Shown: positions 1-8,805 of the stretch, one piece after another
Layout: each line of letters begins with the position of its first letter
Position numbering within the stretch: the first letter of the stretch is position 1
Assembly: GCF_016806065.1 (NCBI RefSeq)
Contig: NZ_CP032406.1
Location: 434,001-498,000, forward strand
From: Rhizobium rosettiformans
Lineage (GTDB): Bacteria > Pseudomonadota > Alphaproteobacteria > Rhizobiales > Rhizobiaceae
DNA length: 64,000 bases
Direction: 5' to 3'
Made by a program: the position numbers and the translations under genes
Notes under the pieces: generated by a model
Database searches by the model: none
Seen by the model: only the letters and a program-made list of their open reading frames with translations
What the model was told of the DNA's origin: nothing

Positions 1-1
1 G

Positions 2-1132
2 AGGGAAAAAGACGAGGCGTTGAAACTGACCGAGCGCCGACTGAGGCAGCAGACGGCCATTGCCGAACTCGGACAGCTTGCCCTTCAGGACGTTGCCTTT
101 CAATCGGTCCTGGACAAGGCAGTCGAGGCGGCCTCTGTTGCGCTTGAGGTGCCCCTCACCAAGATCCTTGCCTTCGAAGACGCAGCCGACAAACTCAAAC
201 TGGTTGCAGGTATCGGCTGGGAAGACGGCCTGGTCGGCGCGGCAAGCGTTGGCATCGACAAAGATTCCCAGGCTGGATATACCCTGATGGCAAATTCGCT
301 TGTCATCGTCGACGATCTCCAGTCGGAGAAACGGTTTTCCGGACCCGCGCTTCTCAGGCAGCACGGTGTTGTCAGCGGTATGAGCATTCCGATCCCCGCG
401 GCGGGGGACAGGCCCTATGGTGTGCTCGGTATTCACACGACCGAGCACCATGTGTTTGACCAGGGGGACAAGGATTTCTTGCGGTCACTGTCAGCAATCA
501 TTTCCAATGCCGTGTGCAAAGAGGCTGCAAAAACACAAAGCAAGCTTTTGATACGAGAAATGGCGCATCGCGCCGGCAATATGCTGCAACTGGTCAGTTC
601 GATTGCTGCCCAAACCTTCCGGCATGCCTCCAGTCCGTCAGAAGCGCGAGAAGCGTTCAATCAGCGCCTGGCGTCTTTGGCACGTGCGAACCACGCCATC
701 GCCCAGCAAGGCTGGGTCAATACGCGGTTTCAAAAACTGGTCGAAGAGACCCTGTCCCCGTTCAAGGACAAGATGCGCATCACCGGGCGAGACATTCGCC
801 TGGCGCCAGAACTATGTTTCGACTTAGGGCTCGTGTTGAACGAGTTAGGAACGAACTCTGTCAAATATGGCAGTTTGGGCTCGGCTGATGGCTTCGTGGA
901 ACTGAGCTGGAGTATCGACGGCCCGTCTGATGCGCAGAACTTGACGGTGGTCTGGTTTGACCCTGTCTCGTCGATTGCCGCATCCCCAGCCGCATCATCG
1001 GGCGGATTCGGGACGAAACTGATCAGACAACTCGTCAGCAGCAAATGGCATGGTGCGATCGACACGCAGACTCAAGGCCATTACAAAATGACATTGACGC
1101 TTCCAATCACCATGAAGGCCGAGGATCTCTAG
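2..1132 (+). CDS. GAF-domain HWE-family sensor histidine kinase (5' end possibly beyond window)
   Basis: Cytoplasmic sensor kinase of the HWE/HisKA_2 class that phosphorylates a response regulator. A GAF domain fills roughly the first 165 residues. An H-box follows (REMAHRAGNMLQLVSSIAAQT region, phospho-acceptor His) and then an N-box (LVLNELGTNSVKYGS). The usual WxE of the family is WFD here, so the ATP-binding part is slightly atypical. No membrane segment is visible. The best internal start is a TTG at 20 preceded by GAGG, but the frame stays open to the window edge and reads like a helical linker, so an upstream domain may be missing. It converges on an EcfG-like sigma gene. HWE kinases often feed the alphaproteobacterial general stress response (family knowledge); the link here is inferred from proximity. 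Confidence 0.85.
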   Translation, partial: REKDEALKLTERRLRQQTAIAELGQLALQDVAFQSVLDKAVEAASVALEVPLTKILAFEDAADKLKLVAGIGWEDGLVGAASVGIDKDSQAGYTLMANSLVIVDDLQSEKRFSGPALLRQHGVVSGMSIPIPAAGDRPYGVLGIHTTEHHVFDQGDKDFLRSLSAIISNAVCKEAAKTQSKLLIREMAHRAGNMLQLVSSIAAQTFRHASSPSEAREAFNQRLASLARANHAIAQQGWVNTRFQKLVEETLSPFKDKMRITGRDIRLAPELCFDLGLVLNELGTNSVKYGSLGSADGFVELSWSIDGPSDAQNLTVVWFDPVSSIAASPAASSGGFGTKLIRQLVSSKWHGAIDTQTQGHYKMTLTLPITMKAEDL

Positions 1133-1265
1133 CGAGTGGCAGTCGCCGAACGTTCCAAACCCGTTGCTTGGCTTGGCATCGTCCCCTAGATCTTCTCGTC
1201 GGCCGGGGTGTCTCCTAGAGCCGACGCGTTCCGAAATCCGCAAGCTGACGCAGCCTCTGATGCCC

Positions 1266-1745
1266 TCATTGCGGCTGCGCGGCCAGCTCCCGCATGCCTG
1301 GAGGCATTTTTATCACCGCAGATGACGGCTGTTCAGCTAGGCTGGCAGCCAGGGAAGCTTTCGCACGGTTGAGACGACTTTTAATCGTGCCGATCGGGCA
1401 TTTGCAGATTGCGGCTGCTTCCCAGTACCGCAGACCAAAGACGGTGACGGTGATCAGCACATCGCGATGATAGGGCGGCAGCTGGCGAATAAGGCTCATC
1501 GTGTCGGACCGAGCAGACATCGTGCTTGCGTGGGATACTGGCCCTTGTCGACCTATCAGCTCTGCGAGCACGGTCAGAAGTCCGAAAAGCAAATTCTCCT
1601 TCTGCAACGAAAGAGATCTGCGAGTGCGCGCCTCGACCAGACATTTGGCCACCAGTCGATCGCCAACCTCTCGATCTCCACACATCGCCTCAGCAAACAG
1701 GCGCAACTGCGGCAGGCACTCACTGACCGTTGAAGGGGGCTGCAT
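1266..1745 (-). CDS. ECF (EcfG-like) RNA polymerase sigma factor, divergent
   Basis: A 159-residue sigma-70-family protein. Region 2 resembles the ECF start (LPQLRLFAEAMCGDREVGDRL) but is degenerate. Region 4 is clear: LPPYHRDVLITVTVFGLRYWEAAAICKCPIGTIKSRLNRAK spans the helix-turn-helix, including GTIKSRL. I chose the ATG at 1745, which follows CGGAG by about ten bases; the frame continues upstream but that part does not look like protein. The region-4 sequence is closest in style to the EcfG/PhyR sigma-like domain of alphaproteobacteria, and no receiver domain follows, so it is a sigma factor rather than PhyR. No anti-sigma gene is adjacent. Its role in the general stress response is inferred. 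Confidence 0.75.
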   Translation of the reverse strand: MQPPSTVSECLPQLRLFAEAMCGDREVGDRLVAKCLVEARTRRSLSLQKENLLFGLLTVLAELIGRQGPVSHASTMSARSDTMSLIRQLPPYHRDVLITVTVFGLRYWEAAAICKCPIGTIKSRLNRAKASLAASLAEQPSSAVIKMPPGMRELAAQPQ

Positions 1746-1913
1746 ATTGTTCGATCTCCGATACTCCCTGTGAATGCGGACCGCGACCTCAAGGTTCCCC
1801 AGTTGACCATAGGAACCGGCATCGACCTGTGGCAGTCGGCAACAGGTCACGACGCCTAAGAGCCGACCGAAAACCCTCCCGTCCGCGAAGCAGGTAAAAC
1901 AGGGAATACAAAA

Positions 1914-2264
1914 TCAGACCGAAAGTGCAGCATACCAGTCTGCGTAAGGCGTGTTCTTCACCAGGTGCCGGTTGAAATCCGGTGCTCCGTCATCCCACCA
2001 GACAGGCCCACGCTCTCCCAGTGCAATCTTGGCTGCATGAACTCTTCGGCGGGCCTCAGCCCCGCCAGGCGGGTTCCCAACGGATTTGGCCAGGTCTCGC
2101 CTTGCTGACATGAGCTCTTTCACCAGCACGTCGCGGCGTGACGACGAAAGGGCTGGATTGCTTTTGCGCCAAAGCCGGCCGCGCACCACGAAATATCGTC
2201 CGTCGGGGGTGTCGGGGTAGTCACTTCCTTTGGAGTGCTCGGTGGGGCGCGGCTTTATCACCAT
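1914..2264 (-). CDS. conserved hypothetical rhizobial protein, 116 aa
   Basis: Soluble, basic 116-residue protein with no signal peptide or membrane segment. The central stretch GRYFVVRGRLWRKSNPALS and the following ELMSARRDLAKS helix recall a conserved protein seen in many Rhizobiaceae; no function is known to me. It starts three bases after the xthA stop codon, with GAGGT upstream of its ATG, so it is the last gene of a three-gene minus-strand operon (small basic protein, xthA, this gene). The operon suggests co-expression with base-excision repair. No catalytic motif is seen. Confidence 0.7.
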   Translation of the reverse strand: MVIKPRPTEHSKGSDYPDTPDGRYFVVRGRLWRKSNPALSSSRRDVLVKELMSARRDLAKSVGNPPGGAEARRRVHAAKIALGERGPVWWDDGAPDFNRHLVKNTPYADWYAALSV

Positions 2265-2267
2265 AGC

Positions 2268-3038
2268 TCATGACACCTCGATCCAGACGGGCGCGTGGTC
2301 GCTCGTCTTCGGCAGGGCTCGGACCCAGCGGTCAATGCCGGCGGTTTGCAGTCCTGCTGCAAGCGGTGGGCTGAGCAGAATGTGATCGATGCGCAGCCCA
2401 GCATCCCGTTCGAAGGCGTTTCGCCAGTACTTCCAGAAAGTGTAGACCGGCAGGTCGGGATAAATCTCTCGCACCGCATCGGTCCAGCCCTGTTTCAGCA
2501 TAGCTGCATAGGCGCTTCTTACTTCTGGTCGGAAGAGGGCATCATCGCCCCAGCGCTCAGGGTTATAGACATCCAGGTCCGATGGCATGACATTGAAATC
2601 GCCAATCAAGGCCACGGGTATATCGAGGTCCAGCAAAGCCTGCGCATGACGATCGAGGCGCTTGAACCATTCCAGCTTGTAGTCGAATTTCGGGCCGGGG
2701 GCCGGGTTGCCGTTCGGAAGATAAAGACAGCCGACAAGCACGCCGCTGACGGCGGCTTCGATGTAGCGGCTCTGGTCATCAGTCAGTCCGCCTGGAATGG
2801 CCCGACGCGTCTCAATCGGATCGGCATCACGCGCAAGGATCGCCACGCCATTCCAGCTTTTCTGCCCGGCCCAGACAGCGCCAAACCCGGCTTTCTCAAT
2901 CGCTTTGCGTGGAAATTTGTCATTCGACGTTTTCAGTTCCTGCAGGCAAACGACATCCGGGGCGGCCTCCTCCAGCCATCTGAGGAGAATGTCAAGCCGC
3001 CCGTTGATGCCGTTGATATTATAGGTTGCGATCTTCAC
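2268..3038 (-). CDS. xthA: exodeoxyribonuclease III (AP endonuclease)
   Basis: Cytoplasmic Mg-dependent AP endonuclease and 3'-5' exonuclease of the endonuclease/exonuclease/phosphatase fold, 256 residues as usual for the family. Visible motifs run in order: the N-terminal metal and active-site start (ATYNINGINGR), the metal-ligand Glu in CLQELKT, the catalytic Asp/Asn block LIGDFNVMPSDLDVYNPE, and the C-terminal RIDHILLS and TSDHAPVW motifs holding the last catalytic Asp and His. The start is GTG at 3038, six bases downstream of the preceding small gene. It is followed after three bases by a small conserved gene. Rhizobia commonly carry several XthA paralogues; this copy sits with stress genes. 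Confidence 0.95.
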   Translation of the reverse strand: MKIATYNINGINGRLDILLRWLEEAAPDVVCLQELKTSNDKFPRKAIEKAGFGAVWAGQKSWNGVAILARDADPIETRRAIPGGLTDDQSRYIEAAVSGVLVGCLYLPNGNPAPGPKFDYKLEWFKRLDRHAQALLDLDIPVALIGDFNVMPSDLDVYNPERWGDDALFRPEVRSAYAAMLKQGWTDAVREIYPDLPVYTFWKYWRNAFERDAGLRIDHILLSPPLAAGLQTAGIDRWVRALPKTSDHAPVWIEVS

Positions 3039-3044
3039 CGGGCT

Positions 3045-3227
3045 TCATGACTTGGTGCGATGATCACCGCGATCACCTTCGCCAGGCTTTGCATCGCTTT
3101 TCGCTTTCTGGCGCTTGTCCGCCGACAAGGATCGGCCGACATCAACGCTTTCTTTAAACTTGCCGTCCTCATCACGGCGCACGTAACGCTTGTCGGTGCC
3201 GGTATCGATCAGTTCACGCTTGCTCAT
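3045..3227 (-). CDS. small basic conserved protein, 60 aa
   Basis: Very hydrophilic 60-residue protein rich in Lys, Arg, Asp and Gly (start MSKRELIDTGTDKRYVRRD, end KPGEGDRGDHRTKS). The ATG at 3227 is chosen because AAGGAGG lies seven bases upstream; a longer reading to 3245 has no ribosome site. Its composition resembles small stress proteins of rhizobia, probably disordered or nucleic-acid associated; the function is unknown. It heads the operon with xthA (six bases apart). Confidence 0.65.
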   Translation of the reverse strand: MSKRELIDTGTDKRYVRRDEDGKFKESVDVGRSLSADKRQKAKSDAKPGEGDRGDHRTKS

Positions 3228-3490
3228 GGAAAGCCTCCTTCTCACGTCTGTTCGCGTAAAGAACGCCTGGATGAAGGAAAAGATGCATAGGTTTGCAGCC
3301 TTGGTGCGTCACCGATCACAAAGGGGAAGGCGGCCTGCGCAACAAGGCAGCCTGGTGTCTCGGCTCGGTTTACCACTCCAGATGACCGCCAGGCGCTGGC
3401 AGCCTCTCCTTTCAGCTCCGCTCCCGGCAAGGACCGGACCGCTTGCGGACCATGTCCCATCCTCCATGGCGAACCCAGTGACGGACAAAG

Positions 3491-3523
3491 AAAAAGGGCG
3501 CTCAACCCTTTCGGGGAGCGCCC
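3491..3523 (-). terminator. rho-independent terminator of the DUF4334-type gene
   Basis: Perfect 8-bp stem GGGCGCTC / GAGCGCCC with a 12-nt loop, followed on the minus strand by a run of five T. It lies about 110 bases beyond the stop of the gene at 3630-4151 and is oriented to end that transcript. The rest of 3246-3629 shows no convincing gene. Confidence 0.75.
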
Positions 3524-3629
3524 TCTCAACCCGGACAATCAGGCATGACAGACAGGCTGTGCAGCGCGCAATCGTCAAAACGGGTGATACCCTGTAAATG
3601 GTTGCCCGCCGCCTGATTTACAAGTCCAG

Positions 3630-4151
3630 TCATCGCTGCTCGACAGCCGCATCCTGCACCCTTTGAAGTTCAAAGAGATAGTGACGAGCGTCGCCTTTGA
3701 TGGCCATCAGCCCGATCACGGTGTCCTTGTCCATCCTTCTGAAGTGGTCGGTAATTGGCAGCCGGTCATAGACCATTGCGGCACTCGAGACGCCTTCGAA
3801 CGGCAGGCGCCTGACGGTTGCGATCGGGCCAAGTGCCCTTAAGGGCCGAAGAAGATGGGAGAAGAGGTTTGGCGCGAACCGCGTTTTGCCAAGAGAATGA
3901 AACCGCATAGCCAGCCTCAAGGGGATCGGGAACGGATCGATGGCCGTCAGGCGGCGCTTACCGGATCTGAACAGCAAGGCGTCTGCCCGCAGGTCTTCGG
4001 TGAACCGTTTTCCGAACCATCCGAGATTTTCCAGAATGCCGTCCAATGGATGTCCCGTCGGAATGCCGCGGCCCCTCCACAGACCCACGAGATCCTCGGG
4101 CTCGACCGGCGAGAGATCCCGAAACCTGTCAAAGCCTGTCTGCTCAAGCAT
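3630..4151 (-). CDS. GXWXG / DUF4334-domain protein
   Basis: A 173-residue soluble protein. The N-terminal part has the GXWXG-type motif (LVGLWRGRGIPTGHPLDG) followed by LGWFGKRF. The C-terminal part (from YDRLPITDHFRRMDKDTVIG to ARHYLFELQRV) matches the DUF4334 pattern. The family function is unknown; it is annotated in many bacteria as a small lipocalin-like domain protein. The ATG at 4151 is chosen because AGGAGG lies just upstream; the open frame continues to 4406 but is low-complexity Arg-rich and unlikely to be translated. It is a single gene with its own terminator. Confidence 0.75.
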   Translation of the reverse strand: MLEQTGFDRFRDLSPVEPEDLVGLWRGRGIPTGHPLDGILENLGWFGKRFTEDLRADALLFRSGKRRLTAIDPFPIPLRLAMRFHSLGKTRFAPNLFSHLLRPLRALGPIATVRRLPFEGVSSAAMVYDRLPITDHFRRMDKDTVIGLMAIKGDARHYLFELQRVQDAAVEQR

Positions 4152-4499
4152 GGAATGATTCCTCCTTGCCTTTGATATCGCTCGACACGCCCTTGCGTTT
4201 CCTCGCCATCGGGCGGGTAATACAGACGGTTTTGAACGAGATTCTCCAGGAGTTCTTCCAAGCCTTAAGGCGCATGCGCCACACGTGCCAGCGGCGTCCC
4301 GCCATGCGCCATCCAGACGGTGAACGTTAGACTTATTCCTTGGCCCTGGCCATTTCAGCGGCAAATAGTGATCGCGATCTGCTGCCGATCGGATCCCTTT
4401 CGCCACCGCTGTCTTGGCTCCTTGGTCTCCTCGGTCTACTCGGTCTCATTCAATATCGCATGGAGCAACAACCGAAGACTGCAGTGAGACTGGTTCTGA

Positions 4500-4808
4500 T
4501 CAGCCTTCCGTGACCGAGATCGCACCAGCTTCGTTCAGAGATTGTCGGACCACAGACGTCAAGTGCGAAGCGATGTCAGCCGAAACTTCGATCTCGCCCT
4601 TGAGTGGCGCGTCGTGACGGGAACCTTCAGATCGAGCCGTATCACCCCCCGATGGAGAGGTGCCGGCCGTGTTCTTTGCCGATGCCGCCTGAATGAAGAT
4701 ATCCGGCCTCTCCACTCCATGCTGCTGGACAAGGTGCTCTACTGCAATGTCGGCCCTTTCTCGCGTATCGAAGACCGCTTTGAGAGTGATAGTGCTGTCG
4801 TCCGCCAT
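4500..4808 (-). CDS. conserved hypothetical protein, 102 aa, stress-type
   Basis: Acidic 102-residue soluble protein. The N-terminal half (TITLKAVFDTRERADIAVEH, then PDIFIQA) looks like an alpha/beta ferredoxin-like half that recalls heat-induced or stress-responsive small proteins of rhizobia. A Gly/Ser/Thr-rich linker follows and then a second strand-helix unit (GEIEVSADIASHLTSVV). CAGGAG precedes the ATG. A possible EcfG-type promoter lies 30-55 bases upstream. Function unknown. Confidence 0.65.
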   Translation of the reverse strand: MADDSTITLKAVFDTRERADIAVEHLVQQHGVERPDIFIQAASAKNTAGTSPSGGDTARSEGSRHDAPLKGEIEVSADIASHLTSVVRQSLNEAGAISVTEG

Positions 4809-4838
4809 GTCGATCTCCTGTTACATGCTCCGGTCATC

Positions 4839-4864
4839 AACGCCTAAGAGCGAGAGGAGTTTCC
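4839..4864 (-). promoter_or_regulatory. possible EcfG (general stress) promoter
   Basis: On the minus strand GGAAAC (4864-4859) is separated by 16 bases from CGTT (4842-4839), near the alphaproteobacterial EcfG consensus GGAAC-N16/17-CGTT but with one extra A. It sits 31 bases upstream of the start of the 102-residue stress-type protein. The match is imperfect. Confidence 0.35.
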
Positions 4865-4962
4865 TCTCACAAATGCCAATCTCGGTTTTCAGGGCACTTG
4901 GATAGCACTTCGCCACCTGCTATGTTCTTGTTTCGTTTCCATGCTCCTAGACACTGTCGCCC

Positions 4963-6060
4963 ATGGACCTTCCCACCATATCGTCCGTCCGGAAAATCAT
5001 TCATGTCGACATGGATGCCTTTTATGCGTCAGTCGAGCAGCGCGATAATCCGGACCTGAGGGGCAAGCCCTTGGCTGTTGGCGGCGCGGCTGCCCGCGGC
5101 GTGGTTGCCGCTGCCAGCTATGAGGCGAGAAAATTTGGTGTTCATTCGGCAATGGCATCGATTACGGCTGCACGAAAATGCCCCGGCCTGATTTTCGTGA
5201 AGCCTCGATTTGACGTCTACCGCGCTGTCTCGCAGCAGATCCGGGAGATCTTTGCGGAATACACGCCTTTGATCGAACCCCTGTCCTTGGATGAGGCCTA
5301 TCTTGATGTCACCGAAAATCACAAAGGCATGGGGATCGCCACGGAGATCGCGCTGGAAATCCGCGCAAAGATCCAAACCGTCACTGGGCTGAACGCCTCA
5401 GCCGGCATCTCCTACAACAAGTTCTTGGCCAAGATGGCATCCGATCTCAACAAGCCAAACGGCCAGGCCGTGATCACGCCCAGAAACGGGCCAGGTTTCG
5501 TCGAGCAGCTTGCGGTGAAGAAATTCCACGGTGTGGGGCCTGCCACTGCGGAGAAGATGCACCGACTGGGCATTGAAACCGGGGCGGATTTAAAGGCGAA
5601 ATCCCAACAGTTCCTGATCGAACATTTCGGCAAGTCCGGCCCTTTCTTCCATGGGATCGCGCGGGGCATCGACGAGCGGCCTGTCCGGCCGGACAGGGTT
5701 CGCAAGTCCGTCGGTGCAGAAGACACATTCTCCGTCGACATCACCGACCTCGACTTGGCAACAGACGAACTGCGATCACTTGCAGCAAAGGTCTGGTCCT
5801 CCTGCAGGGCGAAAGGTGTCAGTGGAAAAACGGTGACCGTGAAAGTCAAATACTCCGATTTCACGCAGGTGACCCGCAGCCGAACCACATCAGTCCCCTT
5901 TGCAAACATCGATGAAGTCCTGGAGGCAGCCGGCATATTGCTGGCGGGCGTCTATCCCTTCAGGCGTCCGGTTCGCTTGCTCGGCCTTACTTTGTCGTCG
6001 CTGATCACCGAGAAGGCGACGATGGAAGTCGACGAAACCCAGCTCGGCCTGGATCTGTAA
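4963..6060 (+). CDS. dinB: DNA polymerase IV (Y-family translesion polymerase)
   Basis: Error-prone translesion polymerase, 365 residues. The palm motif IIHVDMDAFYASVEQ holds the first catalytic Asp, and LDEAYLDVTE holds the second Asp and Glu (SLDEAYLD). The helix-hairpin-helix KKFHGVGPATAEKM and a little-finger domain (KTVTVKVKYSDFTQVTRS) follow. Domain order and length are typical. The C-terminus ends TQLGLDL, which may act as a beta-clamp binding peptide (family knowledge). It is a single gene with a short upstream region. Rhizobia usually have more than one DinB; this is a standard version. Confidence 0.95.
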   Translation: MDLPTISSVRKIIHVDMDAFYASVEQRDNPDLRGKPLAVGGAAARGVVAAASYEARKFGVHSAMASITAARKCPGLIFVKPRFDVYRAVSQQIREIFAEYTPLIEPLSLDEAYLDVTENHKGMGIATEIALEIRAKIQTVTGLNASAGISYNKFLAKMASDLNKPNGQAVITPRNGPGFVEQLAVKKFHGVGPATAEKMHRLGIETGADLKAKSQQFLIEHFGKSGPFFHGIARGIDERPVRPDRVRKSVGAEDTFSVDITDLDLATDELRSLAAKVWSSCRAKGVSGKTVTVKVKYSDFTQVTRSRTTSVPFANIDEVLEAAGILLAGVYPFRRPVRLLGLTLSSLITEKATMEVDETQLGLDL

Positions 6061-6368
6061 CCTTGGCGATGGGGAAGCGATGGGGGCGATGGAACGACCT
6101 TGAGACCACGCCCGGCTGCAGCGTGTCGATGGAGGTTGAGATCACTGGCCATGCCGAGCATGCAGCTGACGTCCGGACACCAGGACATCGTCCTTTTCCG
6201 CGTGACCAGTGGGGGCTACGGCGCGCTGACTTGCCCTGTCAGGACTGAGGCTCTGCGGAGACTTTTCGAAAACCGCTGCGCCAGCCAGAGGGCAAAAGGA
6301 CAAGAGAAGAATTAGGAATTGCCAAATCATGACGAAGCAAGAAAAGTAGCCTCAGAAAATTCAAGGGG

Positions 6369-7901
6369 ATGGATTCCTGTGGCGGCACGGAGGGTGGCGT
6401 GAGGAAGAGACTATTTGCGGTCTCTGCCTTGCCGACCGTGGTCGATCTCGATCCTGCCAGCTGCGCCACCTCGCTCAACCGCATTTCGCGCAATCTTCGC
6501 ATGACGGGAGCGATCCTGGTGATTGACGCAGAGCGCAAGCTGGTCTGCGACAGTCAGGGAAATCCGGCTGGCGTCGATTTCTCGGAACGGCCCTATGTCA
6601 ATGATGGCCTGGGTGCAGATGCCGATAGTCTGGTGGTCGGAACCTATACCGTCAGCAAATTGACGGGCGCCGCCGTACTGCCGGTTGCAGTGCCTCTGAT
6701 AAGGGATGGTTCCGTTATCGGTGTCGTGGCAACAGCCATCAGACTTGACTGGCTGCAGGAGCGGATGGCGGAAAGAAATCTGTCCGGCGGCGGGACGGTG
6801 ACACTGGCCGATCGTGAGGGCGTCATCCTGGCACATGCGCCCGATCCAGGCGCGCTGGTCGGCGCGACTATGCCAGAAACCCTTTTATCGAAGGTGCAAA
6901 GCGCAGAGCCCGGCACCCTGGAGGCGACTAGGATCGGCAACGGGGATCGGACAATCATTGGGTACCGCCCTGCGACGGTGGAGATGCCGGTATTCGTCAG
7001 TGCGGGGCTGTCCAGTTCTCAAGCCTTCCACATCATCAACCGGACCACCTGGGCCAGCCTTTCGATGGTGCTGTTCAGCGTCGTCGCCGCCTTCATCGCG
7101 GCGACAGTTGTCGGGGATCGCTTCATCTTAAGGCCAGTCTATCGCATCGTCGGCGTGCTGGAATCTTACAAAGCAGGAAATCTCGCCAGCCGGACCAAGA
7201 TGGCCGGTCAGGCGGGTGAACTGGGTCTTGTTGGCGACACCCTCGACAGCCTGCTCGATGAGCTCGAGGCAAGACGCGCTGCTGCAGCCTTGTCCGAAGA
7301 CCGGCGTTCCTTGCTCGTCGGGGAGCTTAGACACAGGGTGAAGAACACGCTTGCGGTGGTGACAGCGATCGCACGCCAGACCTTTCCTCGCGACGAACGT
7401 TTGCACTCTTTTTCCCAGCGATTGTCCGCATTGGGGCGCGCCTATGATCTGCTTTTCGCAGGGCAGGAAGGCCATCCCGAAGCTCCAATCGCCGATGTCG
7501 TCAAAGCGGCTCTCGCGCCCTACGAACAAGGTGCAGAAACGCCTTTTGAAATTGCGGGGCCCCCACTCATGATCCAGGCCGAGGGTGGCTTGGCGCTTTC
7601 GCTCGTTATCCACGAACTGGCCACCAACGCCACGAAATATGGGGCGCTGAGTGACAGGAACGGGCGCGTTCTGATTTCCTGGACAAGCGCAAATGGACGC
7701 ATCACGTTCACCTGGCATGAGCAGGATGGTCCCCCAGTCTCGAAACCGGAACGGGTAGGATTTGGCTCTTTGCTGATTGGCCGCGCCTTCCCCGCCAGTT
7801 GCCGACCCGAGGTTAAACTCGACTATTCCCCTGACGGCCTGAAGTGCCTGATCGAATTCGAAGCAAACCTGCCGTCCGCGGTGACGTCGTTGGCGGGTTG
7901 A
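6369..7901 (+). CDS. HWE-family sensor histidine kinase with Cache remnant, lacking first membrane helix
   Basis: The product is about 500-510 residues. Residues 20-200 look like the periplasmic dCache domain of rhizobial HWE kinases (ALPTVVDLDPASC at its start, GVDFSERPYVNDGL in the middle). One membrane helix follows at about 228-250 (TWASLSMVLFSVVAAFIAATVV), then a HAMP-like linker, the H-box (LVGELRHRVKNTLAVVTAIARQT) and the N-box (LVIHELATNATKYGALS) with TWHEQDGP as the WxE motif. Intact relatives begin with a cytoplasmic tail and a first membrane helix that are absent here. Neither ATG 6369 nor GTG 6399 (good GGAGG) restores it, and the preceding 300 bases contain no in-frame helix. It may be 5'-truncated and mislocalised. 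The kinase part is intact. Confidence 0.75.
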   Translation: MDSCGGTEGGVRKRLFAVSALPTVVDLDPASCATSLNRISRNLRMTGAILVIDAERKLVCDSQGNPAGVDFSERPYVNDGLGADADSLVVGTYTVSKLTGAAVLPVAVPLIRDGSVIGVVATAIRLDWLQERMAERNLSGGGTVTLADREGVILAHAPDPGALVGATMPETLLSKVQSAEPGTLEATRIGNGDRTIIGYRPATVEMPVFVSAGLSSSQAFHIINRTTWASLSMVLFSVVAAFIAATVVGDRFILRPVYRIVGVLESYKAGNLASRTKMAGQAGELGLVGDTLDSLLDELEARRAAAALSEDRRSLLVGELRHRVKNTLAVVTAIARQTFPRDERLHSFSQRLSALGRAYDLLFAGQEGHPEAPIADVVKAALAPYEQGAETPFEIAGPPLMIQAEGGLALSLVIHELATNATKYGALSDRNGRVLISWTSANGRITFTWHEQDGPPVSKPERVGFGSLLIGRAFPASCRPEVKLDYSPDGLKCLIEFEANLPSAVTSLAG

Positions 7902-8403
7902 GTTCAATGACGGCAACCCAGGCGCTGGCTTGGCTTGGAGCCCCAAGCCGTCAACGCCCGTGAAGACATGCGCGCTGTTCCTATCGGTCGGGAGGGAACG
8001 AAGCCCGCCAGTTTTGGTTTGCTAAAGCGCATGGGGAGCGTCGCGATCAACTCTTTCTCCCGTGAGAGCTTGAGAAGCCCCTGCCAGGCATCCTCCTGGA
8101 CTGGCAAGAACAGCGGCATTCCTATGGCCTTTGGCCGCCATCGGGTGTCGCGCGACAAGTGCCGAGGGACATGACAGTGCGCGCGCTCAGACATGTCGGC
8201 GGCCCCATGCTCCATGACGCTTGCGGCTACCACGATCAGACAAACTGCCTTGATTCGCGCGCCCTTTCCCGGGTGGGTGGTACTACAGGGCCGGCTCATG
8301 AAACGCTATCAACCGCCGCCAACGGGGTGAAGCGCCGCATCCGGACAATGCGCCTTGTGCGCCCTAGAAGCCAAGAACCAAGACCGCCATTTGCCTCCGG
8401 CAC
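7902..8403. other. intergenic region without a convincing gene
   Basis: About 500 bases between the HWE kinase and the VOC gene. A perfect 7-bp hairpin GGCTTGG-AGCC-CCAAGCC at 7932-7949 may help end the kinase transcript. Open frames here are short and have no family resemblance. Confidence 0.5.
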
Positions 8404-8805
8404 CTATGGCAGATCCCCCGCATGAACGAAGCACAGCTTGTTGCCCTCAGGATCGCGGCAATAGGCGGCGAAAAAGTCCTGATTATACTGCGGTCGCAGA
8501 GCAGGTCCGCCTTCGTCCAGTCCTCCGTTATCGATCGCCATTTGCCAGGCCGCGACCACGTGCTGCCGCGACGGTGCTGCAAAGCTGATCTGTACGCCGT
8601 TGCCAGCGGTTGCCGGACGTCCGTCGAAAGGAGCTCGCACCGCGAACTGAGGCCATCGCGAACCGGGCCGCAACCAGACGAAACCGGCCGGATCCTCTGC
8701 CGGCTGAGAGGGGGCACGGGCGAGCCCCAGGGTGCCGAGGACCGCATCATAAAAGGCCACCAGGGCGTCAACGTCATTTGCACCAACCATGACGTGGCTG
8801 TACAT
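8404..8805 (-). CDS. VOC-family (glyoxalase/bleomycin-resistance fold) protein
   Basis: A 133-residue single VOC-domain protein, two beta-alpha-beta3 units. It opens with MYSHVMVGANDVDALVAFYD, where the His is the usual first metal ligand. It continues with FVWLRPGSRWPQFAVRAPFDG and ends with FFAAYCRDPEGNKLCFVH, the typical YxRDPxGNKL signature with a metal-ligand Glu in the GNKLC region. It resembles the family annotated as lactoylglutathione-lyase-like in alphaproteobacteria; the substrate is unknown. The ATG at 8805 (preceded by AAGGA) is chosen over the long upstream extension to 9030, which does not fit the domain. Confidence 0.85.
   Translation of the reverse strand: MYSHVMVGANDVDALVAFYDAVLGTLGLARAPSQPAEDPAGFVWLRPGSRWPQFAVRAPFDGRPATAGNGVQISFAAPSRQHVVAAWQMAIDNGGLDEGGPALRPQYNQDFFAAYCRDPEGNKLCFVHAGDLP

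Noticed and set aside
3246..3629. Several overlapping open frames in both strands near 3.3-3.6 kb
   Set aside because: They conflict with each other, have no motifs, and lie over a clear rho-independent terminator.
6142..6330. Minus-strand frame beginning like a signal peptide (MIWQFLILLLSFCPLAGA)
   Set aside because: Too short, no mature domain and weak start signal; it may be chance from the region where the kinase N-terminus was lost.
7904..8299. 131-codon minus-strand open frame
   Set aside because: Low similarity to anything, Arg/Ser-rich, no ribosome site near a plausible start; treated as intergenic.
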